A stretch of 7,314 bases of DNA from Patescibacteria group bacterium (GCA_018818755.1 JAHIRL010000094.1:1-7314), one strand, 5' to 3'. Shown: positions 1-4,927, counted from the first letter of the stretch. The notes: a model not told the origin generated them from the sequence alone. Translations and numbers: made by a program.

Positions 1-479
<479 letters not shown>

Positions 480-600
480 AAGGGAGTTAATAGGGCCTCG
501 TAAGAGGTCGTGTAACTAACTTAGGTCGGCGTCTCTCTGAGACGTCTAGATATCGGCAACGATAGTCTAACCCGGCTTCTCTACTTAATTTGGATTGTAC
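480..600 (+). other. 16S 3' trailer with GNRA-capped hairpins and a three-way junction
   Basis: Directly after 16S the trailer folds well by eye. CCTC/GAGG with a GTAA loop lies at 496-507. Arms at 525-529 and 572-576 can close a junction holding two hairpins: 530-544 (CGTCTC/GAGACG, loop TCT) and 547-569 (TAGA-TATCG/CGATA-TCTA with a GCAA loop and a bulged G at 565). No gene is visible here. The likely role is precursor 16S processing. The usual processing stem would pair with the 5' leader, which is outside the window. Confidence 0.6.
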
Positions 601-604
601 AAAG

Positions 605-636
605 AAAAAAACCTTACAACTCAGTAAGGTTTTTTT
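605..636 (+). terminator. Bidirectional intrinsic terminator after 16S
   Basis: ACCTTAC (611-617) and GTAAGGT (624-630) form a perfect stem around the six-base loop AACTCA. An A-tract (605-610) precedes it and a T-tract (631-636) follows, so the stem extends to 13 pairs and a U-run follows it on either strand. It should end the 16S transcript and also the minus-strand unit whose last codon is at 653. It is strong evidence that 16S is not co-transcribed with 23S. Confidence 0.9.
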
Positions 637-652
637 AATTTATTATCTGAAA

Positions 653-902
653 TTATTTTCCGCCAAAAATTAGTTCTTGCATAGCATCTTCAGCTTCAGA
701 TTCATAATATTGACCTCCGTGAATCAACTCTTGCATTTCATCTTCGGCTTGTGATTCGTACCATTGGTTGGATGGAGTCGTTTTTGATCTTATACTGAAT
801 CTTCCCTGTAAGTCAGATCCTTGACCAGTAAGAACTACTCCGATAATTATTGCTACAACAATGAGTGCTTATAACAATTGAAAATTTGATATTTTTTTTC
901 AT
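653..902 (-). pseudogene. Small membrane-anchored LQGRFSI protein, copy 1, frameshifted
   Basis: Reading from ATG at 902 gives MKKNIKFSIVI, then the frame is lost. One extra A on the minus strand (+ strand T at 869/870) separates it from a second frame that runs to TAA at 653-655. Dropping that base gives a coherent 82-residue protein: a basic start, a hydrophobic segment (about 7-25, including ALIVVAIIIGVVL), then GSDLQGRFSIRSK, and a tandem pair of 18-residue acidic repeats (46-63 and 64-81, consensus QxYESxAEDxMQELIxGG) ending in K82. The second frame has no start codon of its own before residue 56, so one original gene is the best reading. It has a good promoter (931-959) and a shared terminator (605-636). 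Function is unknown; a type II membrane anchor with an acidic outer tail is likely. The indel may be a true mutation or a sequencing error. A relative lies at 1089-1249. Confidence 0.75.
659..766 (-). repeat. Two tandem 54-bp coding repeats (18 residues each)
   Basis: Residues 46-63 (713-766) and 64-81 (659-712) of the copy 1 protein are an in-frame duplication with 14 of 18 residues identical. The DNA copies have diverged at many positions, several of them silent, which suggests the repeat was kept under selection as protein. Confidence 0.85.
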
Positions 903-913
903 GATTTATTTAT

Positions 914-928
914 TATGATTAAATCATA
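914..928. promoter_or_regulatory. Perfect 15-bp palindrome near the start site of copy 1
   Basis: TATGATT-A-AATCATA is a perfect inverted repeat with a one-base centre. It begins 3 bp downstream of the -10 box (931-936) of the minus-strand promoter, covering the predicted transcription start at about 924. That is where a repressor operator would sit. In such AT-rich DNA chance is a real alternative. Confidence 0.4.
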
Positions 929-930
929 GT

Positions 931-959
931 ATTATAGCATATAAAGAGCTAAATAGCAA
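931..959 (-). promoter_or_regulatory. Sigma70-type promoter for LQGRFSI copy 1
   Basis: On the minus strand, TTGCTA (954-959), a 17-base spacer, and a consensus TATAAT (931-936) preceded by TGC, an extended -10. The predicted start is about 924, giving a leader of about 22 nt to the ATG at 902. No Shine-Dalgarno sequence precedes that ATG. Confidence 0.75.
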
Positions 960-1003
960 TATCTAATTTACCCTAATCATGGTTTGTAGTCTGTTTTTTA
1001 TTT

Positions 1004-1054
1004 AAAAAAATGAAAGTTATTTTAAGGATTTAGAGTTGTCTTTTTTAAAATAAC
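1004..1054 (-). terminator. AT-rich terminator-like hairpin after LQGRFSI copy 2
   Basis: GTTATTTTAA (1016-1025) and TTAAAATAAC (1045-1054) are perfect inverted repeats. The stem extends three more pairs with G-U wobbles. On the minus strand it is followed after a few bases by a seven-base T-run (1004-1010). It lies just downstream of copy 2. The stem is nearly all A-T, so its strength is doubtful. Confidence 0.5.
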
Positions 1055-1088
1055 CAAATGAGGGTGAAGTATTTTTACCTTTATGAAA

Positions 1089-1249
1089 TCACCATGTCCA
1101 GTACTCGTCTTGATTGACATAATTCTCTTTGAGATCCTGTGCCTTTTCAGTTTGAATGAGTTTTTTTATTGAAAACCTACCTTGTAAATTGGATGATTGG
1201 TTGTTTAGCAATATTCCAAAATGATGGATTTTTTATTGTTTTTTTTCAT
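1089..1249 (-). pseudogene. LQGRFSI protein, copy 2, shortened and frameshifted
   Basis: ATG at 1249 reads MKKNNKKSIILEYC and then a stop. Adding one base in the A-run at 1218-1221 joins it to another frame that ends at TGA (1089-1091), giving 53 residues with IIFGILL, SSNLQGRFSIKK (LQGRFSI encoded at 1167-1187) and the end EYWTW. This aligns without gaps to copy 1 over IIIGVVLTGQGSDLQGRFSI. The hydrophobic segment is about nine residues shorter than in copy 1, perhaps too short to span a membrane, and the YES/AEDxMQEL repeats are absent. Both changes suggest decay. The start lies 24 bp after the stop of the membrane-protein gene at 1274-1675, so the two may be co-transcribed; I see no clear promoter between them. 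If UGA were read through, the frame would continue 24 codons to a TAA, but nothing else in the window supports recoding. Confidence 0.65.
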
Positions 1250-1273
1250 ATAAATTGTGAAAGATATGGAGTT

Positions 1274-1675
1274 TTATTCTTCCTTTTTTGCTTCAGGAGA
1301 AGGCTCTTTAGCTATTTCTTTTGGAGCTTTAGTAGATGAGGAATTGTTCGTAATCAGAATAATAATTCCACTTATTATGATTAATAGAGCTCCGGTTCCG
1401 GAAAGTAGACCGGCTCTTCTCGCTTGTCTGATTTCTTTGTTTGCATAGCTAGTAAGATCTTCTTTAAGGTTGAGATCAATGTTTTTATCTACTTTACTTT
1501 GTAAGAATGAGAAAACCCTCGTACTCTTGATCTCTTCTAGAGTTATTCCTCCTTGGGTTAGTTTATTTTGTGTGGATCTTGCGTAGCTGAAGCTAGCAAC
1601 TGAGTATGCTCCGAAAAGTAAACCGGCAGTTATAAGAATGATTGCCAATATGGTTAATCCTGTTGTTTTTTTCAT
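1274..1675 (-). CDS. Small membrane protein with two helices, unknown function
   Basis: This encodes 133 residues from ATG at 1675 to TAA. The frame is open for 46 more codons upstream, but that part lies over two promoters and reads as unlikely protein, while MKKTTGLTILAIILITAG is a typical membrane-insertion start. Helix 1 covers about residues 5-28 and helix 2 about 88-109 (GLLSGTGALLIIISGIIILI). The loop between them (29-87) is polar and charged, and the tail after 110 is Ser, Lys, Glu and Pro rich (SSSTKAPKEIAKEPSPEAKKEE). Helix 2 is preceded by RQARR, so by the positive-inside rule the loop end is probably cytoplasmic. No family was recognised. It is transcribed divergently from the FHA gene from its own promoter (1705-1733), with a leader of about 23 nt and no Shine-Dalgarno sequence. 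Confidence 0.75.
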   Translation of the reverse strand: MKKTTGLTILAIILITAGLLFGAYSVASFSYARSTQNKLTQGGITLEEIKSTRVFSFLQSKVDKNIDLNLKEDLTSYANKEIRQARRAGLLSGTGALLIIISGIIILITNNSSSTKAPKEIAKEPSPEAKKEE

Positions 1676-1704
1676 TATTGAAAAGGTTAAGTATTTCGAA
1701 TGTG

Positions 1705-1733
1705 ATCTTAGCCTATTTTGGTCTTTTTGTAAA
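1705..1733 (-). promoter_or_regulatory. Promoter for the two-helix membrane protein
   Basis: On the minus strand, TTTACA (1728-1733), a 17-base spacer, and TAAGAT (1705-1710). The predicted start near 1698 supports the internal ATG at 1675, because the longer open frame would begin upstream of this promoter. It faces away from the + strand promoter at 1757-1785, with 23 bp between the two -35 boxes. Confidence 0.6.
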
Positions 1734-1756
1734 TTTACGTACAAGTCATCAAGGGC

Positions 1757-1785
1757 TTGACAGTAAGGCCATATAGTGATATAAA
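1757..1785 (+). promoter_or_regulatory. Near-consensus promoter for the FHA-like gene
   Basis: A perfect TTGACA (1757-1762), a 17-base spacer, and TATAAA (1780-1785). The predicted start is near 1792, about 23 nt ahead of the TTG start codon at 1815. It is the best-matching promoter inside the spacer between the rRNA genes. Confidence 0.85.
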
Positions 1786-1814
1786 ATACTCTTTTTATTT
1801 TATTTATAAACAAA

Positions 1815-2423
1815 TTGAAAAAGTTTGATTTAAAAAGCGTTATTGATCAATTCACGGATAATGATGAAAGGGAAATCATTCATCATGCTGAGAAGAGTTA
1901 TGTTCGTGATGGTTCAACGGAAATAGGATTAGCCTTGAATAATAAGGATGAAAATATTGATTTTTTAAGAATACGCATTGCCAATGATATTGAGCTAGAA
2001 AGGGTGGGGATAAAAGCTCATGTTTTGGAATTAGTTGCTGATAATTTTAGAGATTTGCGGACTTATTTTGGCGAAAATAGATCAGATGCACGCAGGAAAC
2101 TTATTCTTGGTGGGGATAGAGGAAGAATTGTTTTAGAGATAGGAAGGTGTGAGCAAAGTGCAAATGGAGTACGGATTCCTTATTTGTTTAAATATGAGGA
2201 TGGAGAGAAAAAAGTTGTGCCTTTTGATGAAAATTGCAATAGAGATCTAAGGTATAGAGTTGGTGTGCCTATGCCGGAGCAGGGAGCCAAATTCAAAAAA
2301 GAGGATTATTGTGAAATTTCAAGAAATCATTGCCAAATAATGGTTATGTGGACTCCTGCAGGTGGATATATAGTGAAAATTGCAGATCATTCGTCAAATG
2401 GTACTGCAATAGTTCTCAAATAG
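1815..2423 (+). CDS. Protein with a C-terminal FHA-like domain
   Basis: This encodes 202 residues ending in TAG. The start must be TTG: no ATG or GTG lies in frame nearby, and the first internal Met is at 153. The last third looks like a forkhead-associated (phosphothreonine-binding) domain: ISRNHCQI (168-175) matches the conserved S-R-x-H strand, and YIVKIADHSSNGTAIV (185-200) matches the closing D-x-S-S-N-G-T motif. The usual Gly-Arg at the domain start is not clearly present. RVGV (148-151) is in about the right place but has Val for Arg; EIGR (108-111) has the pair but is far upstream. The N-terminal 100 residues are charged, probably helical, and unrecognised. There is no signal peptide or membrane segment, so it is likely cytoplasmic. 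The hydrolase gene follows 38 bp downstream with its own -10 box. The FHA call is from motifs only. Confidence 0.8.
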   Translation: MKKFDLKSVIDQFTDNDEREIIHHAEKSYVRDGSTEIGLALNNKDENIDFLRIRIANDIELERVGIKAHVLELVADNFRDLRTYFGENRSDARRKLILGGDRGRIVLEIGRCEQSANGVRIPYLFKYEDGEKKVVPFDENCNRDLRYRVGVPMPEQGAKFKKEDYCEISRNHCQIMVMWTPAGGYIVKIADHSSNGTAIVLK

Positions 2424-2424
2424 A

Positions 2425-2453
2425 TTTAGTTTAGAATTTTTTTGCGCTATACT
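2425..2453 (+). promoter_or_regulatory. Promoter for the hydrolase gene, giving an almost leaderless mRNA
   Basis: TATACT (2448-2453) is a good -10 box with only eight bases between it and the ATG at 2462. The -35 candidate with a 17-base spacer is TTTAGT (2425-2430), which is weak. The expected start at about 2460 would leave 0-3 nt of leader, so translation would be leaderless. It overlaps nothing but the tail of the FHA gene's 3' spacer. Confidence 0.55.
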
Positions 2454-2461
2454 TTCTATCC

Positions 2462-3151
2462 ATGAAGAAGATAGCAATTTTATCAATTCCGGGACTGCCT
2501 AATGGCCTTTTGCCACTTGATAGCAAGCTATATCATGATTATGAGGCGATTTTGGGTGTAATTCAGGAGGTTGAAAATGCAAGTGATGATGATGTTTTTT
2601 TTAAAACATATGTTTGGCCTGCCGTGGTGAGACATTCCAGATATCAGTGGGCGTGTAAAATTCCTAGCGCCGCTATTCCTATATATTATGGCCTTTATAA
2701 TCACGACGCAGAATTTAGAAAGAAAATTGTTAATCGTGCCATGAAAAGCATTACTGAACTTTTTAAAGTTAGTAATAAAATTTATTTAATACTTCACAGT
2801 CATGGCAACCGAATTGCGTTTGATGCGCTTCGCGAGATGAAATTTAAAGGGATGATTCCGGAGGGGAAGGAAATTGTGGTTTTGTCATTTGCACCTGCTT
2901 ATACAAATGTGGCTAACGGTTTGCTTTTGTCCGGTTTGGCGGAGGAGGACATTAAGGATGTTGAGGGGGCGGTGAAGTTTATTTTAAATTTTCGGGTGGA
3001 AACAGATTTTTTGTCTGGAAAGCCGCCACTTGAACATTATGAGGTTTTTAAACCAAAATGGTATGAGGTTGGTTGGCTTGGGCATGCAACTGTCCGGAGT
3101 AGGGAAGATGTGATGGAGAAACTTAAAAAGGCCCTTGTGGAAAGGATTTAG
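2462..3151 (+). CDS. Alpha/beta-hydrolase-like protein (putative serine esterase or lipase)
   Basis: This encodes 229 residues, ATG to TAG. KIYLILHSHGNRIAFDAL (107-124) has the form of a strand, nucleophile elbow and helix, with HSHG (112-115) in place of the usual GxSxG, so Ser113 is the candidate nucleophile. The order expected for the fold continues with VVLSFAPAY (139-147), then FRVETDFLSG (177-186), where Asp182 suits the acid position, and WLGHATV (205-211), where His208 suits the catalytic His. The opening KIAILSIPGLPNG fits a first strand with an oxyanion loop. There is no signal peptide, so a cytoplasmic enzyme is likely; the substrate cannot be told. There is no Shine-Dalgarno sequence. 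The stop codon is one base from the 3' end of the convergent tRNA-Ile gene. A frame-safe run of eight T (2595-2602) argues against general homopolymer errors in this assembly. The hydrolase assignment rests on motif order, not a match. Confidence 0.82.
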   Translation: MKKIAILSIPGLPNGLLPLDSKLYHDYEAILGVIQEVENASDDDVFFKTYVWPAVVRHSRYQWACKIPSAAIPIYYGLYNHDAEFRKKIVNRAMKSITELFKVSNKIYLILHSHGNRIAFDALREMKFKGMIPEGKEIVVLSFAPAYTNVANGLLLSGLAEEDIKDVEGAVKFILNFRVETDFLSGKPPLEHYEVFKPKWYEVGWLGHATVRSREDVMEKLKKALVERI

Positions 3152-3152
3152 A

Positions 3153-3229
3153 TGGTGGGCGATCCAAGACTTGAACTTGGGACCTCCACATTATCAGTGT
3201 GGCGCTCTAACCAGCTGAGCTAATCGCCC
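3153..3229 (-). tRNA. tRNA-Ile(GAU)
   Basis: A 77-nt gene including an encoded CCA (3153-3155). The acceptor stem is GGGCGAT with ATCGCCC and discriminator A. The D arm contains TTAGCTCAGCTGGTTAGAGC, the anticodon stem is CCACA/TGTGG around CTGATAA (anticodon GAT), and the T loop is TTCAAGT. It lies on the strand opposite to both rRNAs. Its 3' end nearly touches the stop codon of the convergent hydrolase gene (one base between), and no terminator is visible for it. Confidence 0.97.
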
Positions 3230-3251
3230 GAATTGTGTTTGAATTGTGTTT
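3230..3251. repeat. Two perfect tandem 11-bp repeats between the tRNA genes
   Basis: GAATTGTGTTT occurs twice in a row, followed by the partial copy GAAT. It lies directly upstream of the tRNA-Ile 5' end on the tRNA strand. It may be a replication slippage product; no function can be assigned. Confidence 0.8.
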
Positions 3252-3312
3252 GAATCGTTGCGCTCGCTTTCGCTCGCGCCTTAGCCTCACGCTTCTGGTA
3301 AGTCGTTCGGCC

Positions 3313-3329
3313 TCACAGCGTAGCTGTGA
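3313..3329 (-). other. Hairpin just after tRNA-Ala
   Basis: TCACAGC (3313-3319) and GCTGTGA (3323-3329) pair perfectly around a three-base loop. It lies three bases past the CCA of tRNA-Ala on the tRNA strand and has no U-run, so it is better read as a processing or stabilising element of the Ala-Ile precursor than as a terminator. Confidence 0.55.
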
Positions 3330-3332
3330 ATG

Positions 3333-3409
3333 TGGTGGAGCCTAAGGGAGTCGAACCCTTGACCTCCTGCGTGCAAAGCAGGCGCTCTAGCCAACTGAGC
3401 TAAGGCCCC
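3333..3409 (-). tRNA. tRNA-Ala(UGC)
   Basis: A 77-nt gene with encoded CCA (3333-3335). The acceptor stem GGGGCCT pairs with AGGCTCC and contains the G3-U70 wobble that identifies alanine tRNAs. The anticodon stem is CCTGC/GCAGG around TTTGCAC (anticodon TGC), and the T arm has GGTTCGACTCC. It is the first gene of a minus-strand Ala-Ile unit with a promoter at 3435-3463 and a leader of about 19 nt. The pair is the one usually found between 16S and 23S, but here it is antisense to them. Confidence 0.97.
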
Positions 3410-3434
3410 AACGGCCGAAAGAATAGGCTTAGCT

Positions 3435-3463
3435 CTTATACCGCGCAAGAAAGTAAAAATCAA
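3435..3463 (-). promoter_or_regulatory. Promoter of the tRNA-Ala/tRNA-Ile unit
   Basis: On the minus strand, TTGATT (3458-3463), a 17-base spacer, and TATAAG (3435-3440). The start would be near 3428, just ahead of the tRNA-Ala 5' end at 3409. This independent promoter shows that the tRNAs do not depend on rRNA transcription. Confidence 0.75.
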
Positions 3464-3500
3464 GAATTTCGGATGAAGTACTTGCTGGATCAAAAATATA

Positions 3501-3529
3501 TTGTTTTAATCAGTTTTTTTGAGTATGAT
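3501..3529 (+). promoter_or_regulatory. Promoter for the gene at 3552
   Basis: TTGTTT (3501-3506), a 17-base spacer, and TATGAT (3524-3529). The predicted start near 3536 leaves an AT-rich leader of about 16 nt with no Shine-Dalgarno sequence. It is divergent from the tRNA promoter, with 37 bp between the -35 boxes. Confidence 0.6.
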
Positions 3530-3551
3530 TTTACGCTAAAAATAAATAATT

Positions 3552-4286
3552 ATGAATTCATTTACAAAAAGATTGATTTTGTCAGCTGCGTTAGGATTTC
3601 CTTGCGTGGAAAGGGTTGAAGCTGAAGAAATTGATAAAAACTCAGATGTGAAAAAAATTTTAGGAGAAGAGTTGGTGAAAATTCAGAATATGTTTTCTGT
3701 CGCTTTGCAAAAAACTTGTAATTTTGATTTAGGTCCTGTTGTTCTTGAAAATAGAGCTGAAGAAACAAAATGGGGTAGTGTTTTGAGTGTTACGGTGCCT
3801 GTTCCCCAAGTTGATGATAAAAAATATGAATGTATATCTGATGTGATTCAGGAAATTCAATGGGGGAGCGAATTACCTTATGTATTTAATACGCATCTTA
3901 GAACCGGGGATGATGGGCTTTTATATCCTTATGATTTGGAGTCCAGTCGTTTGGAGATACAAATATTTGAAAGCAAAGAGAGGGCTGTCTGGGAAAGATT
4001 GTTTGAGCAAATGGAAAATTCAAAACCAGAATCAGTGAGTATTTCATATAAAGATATTGGTAGAGGGAAAAGGTCGAAGATGATAGTACTTACAAAAGGA
4101 AGAAAAAAAGTACATATCCTTGTTGAGGTGCCTAAAGAGCCAGTTAATGCTTTTACTGTAGCTCAGGGTGTAAGGATAACTCTTGTCGAAGCTGAAAAAG
4201 TTGCCGGAATTATGAATTTAGAAAAAGAAAGTGTACTGGGTGCGTTTGAGATGGGGCTTTTGGAACTTGAGCGTGAAACTAAGTAA
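3552..4286 (+). CDS. Hypothetical protein with a possible signal peptide
   Basis: This encodes 244 residues, ATG to TAA. The N-terminus has a basic Lys6-Arg7, a short hydrophobic stretch (LILSAALGF, 8-16) and VEA before Glu25, which could be a signal peptidase I site after Ala24. Cys18 lacks a convincing lipobox, so a lipoprotein is less likely. The rest is a mix of charged strands and helices with no membrane segment. VLSVTVPVPQVDDKKYECI (78-96) and KMIVLTKGRKKVHILVEVP (176-194) look like beta strands. I recognise no family. If exported, Cys56 and Cys95 could pair. It is probably the first gene of a loose + strand group with 4345 and 4639, as the first terminator is at 4941. Base use matches its neighbours, and a homology search is the only route to a function. 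Confidence 0.8.
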   Translation: MNSFTKRLILSAALGFPCVERVEAEEIDKNSDVKKILGEELVKIQNMFSVALQKTCNFDLGPVVLENRAEETKWGSVLSVTVPVPQVDDKKYECISDVIQEIQWGSELPYVFNTHLRTGDDGLLYPYDLESSRLEIQIFESKERAVWERLFEQMENSKPESVSISYKDIGRGKRSKMIVLTKGRKKVHILVEVPKEPVNAFTVAQGVRITLVEAEKVAGIMNLEKESVLGAFEMGLLELERETK

Positions 4287-4302
4287 AGTTTAGTTTGCAG
4301 CT

Positions 4303-4330
4303 TTGATCTGATTGTGGCAAGATTTATATG
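4303..4330 (+). promoter_or_regulatory. Possible promoter for the gene at 4345
   Basis: TTGATC (4303-4308), a 16-base spacer, and TATATG (4325-4330). The start would be about 4337, leaving only about 8 nt before the ATG. The match is moderate, and transcription from the 3552 promoter may contribute. Confidence 0.45.
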
Positions 4331-4344
4331 TTTAACCACGCAAT

Positions 4345-4578
4345 ATGTTAATACAGGGAATTTTGGGGATGATTGTGGGCTTTCTGATTATTGTTTTCAG
4401 GAAGAACATTAAAGATATGACGGGAAATATAGGGTTTGCGGAAAAATATTTTGGAATGGGGGGTACTTGGACTTTTTTAGCTTTTTTGGGGGGTGCAATT
4501 TTTATTCTCTCCTTGATGTGGGCGACCGGTTCGTTGCAGAATTTTTTAGTTAAGTTTTTGGGTGGTATATTAGGATAG
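4345..4578 (+). CDS. Small membrane protein with two transmembrane helices
   Basis: This encodes 77 residues, ATG to TAG. Helix 1 is about residues 2-18 (LIQGILGMIVGFLIIVF) and helix 2 about 41-61 (TWTFLAFLGGAIFILSLMWA). They are joined by a loop with RKNIKDMTG and then GFAEKYFGMGGT. The basic RK right after helix 1 favours a cytoplasmic loop, with both ends outside. The loop wording (FAEKYFG, Gly-Gly-Thr before helix 2) resembles small membrane proteins that I associate with CPR genomes, but I cannot name a family and give this only as an impression. No Shine-Dalgarno sequence is visible. It sits 58 bp after the preceding gene. Confidence 0.8.
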   Translation: MLIQGILGMIVGFLIIVFRKNIKDMTGNIGFAEKYFGMGGTWTFLAFLGGAIFILSLMWATGSLQNFLVKFLGGILG

Positions 4579-4581
4579 AGC

Positions 4582-4610
4582 TTGACAAAATAGATTAGAC
4601 GTGTTAGAAA
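4582..4610 (+). promoter_or_regulatory. Promoter for the gene at 4639
   Basis: A perfect TTGACA (4582-4587), a 17-base spacer, and TAGAAA (4605-4610). It begins three bases past the stop of the preceding gene. The start near 4617 gives a leader of about 22 nt that is AT-rich and lacks a Shine-Dalgarno sequence. Confidence 0.7.
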
Positions 4611-4638
4611 TAATGTCTATTTTTTAATTATCACTATT

Positions 4639-4914
4639 ATGGACAATAAAAGTTCTGAAAATAAAAAATCTGTACTTGATGATTATTTTAGTAATTTGAG
4701 TCCGGAAAAAGAAGAAGCTGGTATAAAACGTCTTTTAGATGATCTTGAATTAGATCGAAATGCTGATAAACCAATGTGTGATGAAGAGATTGATAGGATT
4801 GTTGCAGGCTCAATGGAAATGATTAATGCTGAGAGAGCTGAAAGACGGAAAAGACTTGGTCTTATAGGTAAAGGGCTCGAATGGTTGTTGTCAAAAACTT
4901 CATCAGAAAAATAA
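4639..4914 (+). CDS. Small charged hypothetical protein
   Basis: This encodes 91 residues, ATG to TAA, followed by two more in-phase TAA triplets and then a terminator. It is highly charged with no signal peptide or membrane segment, so it is likely cytoplasmic. Probable helices are 12-41 (acidic, with LLDDLELDR) and 48-87 (DEEIDRIVAG, then INAERAERRKR). The last part, LGLIGKGLEWLLSK (73-86), is amphipathic and could touch a membrane or a partner protein. I recognise no family. It is the last protein gene before 23S; the terminator at 4941 follows 26 bp after its stop, and the 23S promoter begins within that same gap. Confidence 0.75.
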   Translation: MDNKSSENKKSVLDDYFSNLSPEKEEAGIKRLLDDLELDRNADKPMCDEEIDRIVAGSMEMINAERAERRKRLGLIGKGLEWLLSKTSSEK

Positions 4915-4927
4915 TAATAAAAATCTC

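Noticed and set aside
1017..1091. UGA recoded as glycine (as in some Gracilibacteria and SR1), because the copy 2 frame continues 24 codons past its TGA and no intact gene ends in TGA
   Set aside because: The five longer intact genes contain many glycines, all GGN, and no in-frame TGA. Six genes without a TGA stop is not rare in AT-rich DNA, and copy 2 is already degraded.
1274..1813. Longer 179-residue version of the two-helix membrane protein
   Set aside because: The extra 46 residues cover both divergent promoters, and the clear membrane-insertion start is at the internal Met at 1675.
3287..3493. 68-codon minus-strand frame across tRNA-Ala
   Set aside because: It reads through the tRNA gene; the peptide similarity to LAQLARAPALHAGGQGFDS-type artefacts is a common tRNA translation shadow.
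3562..3768. 68-codon minus-strand frame
   Set aside because: It is fully antisense to the 244-residue gene and has no promoter or leader of its own.
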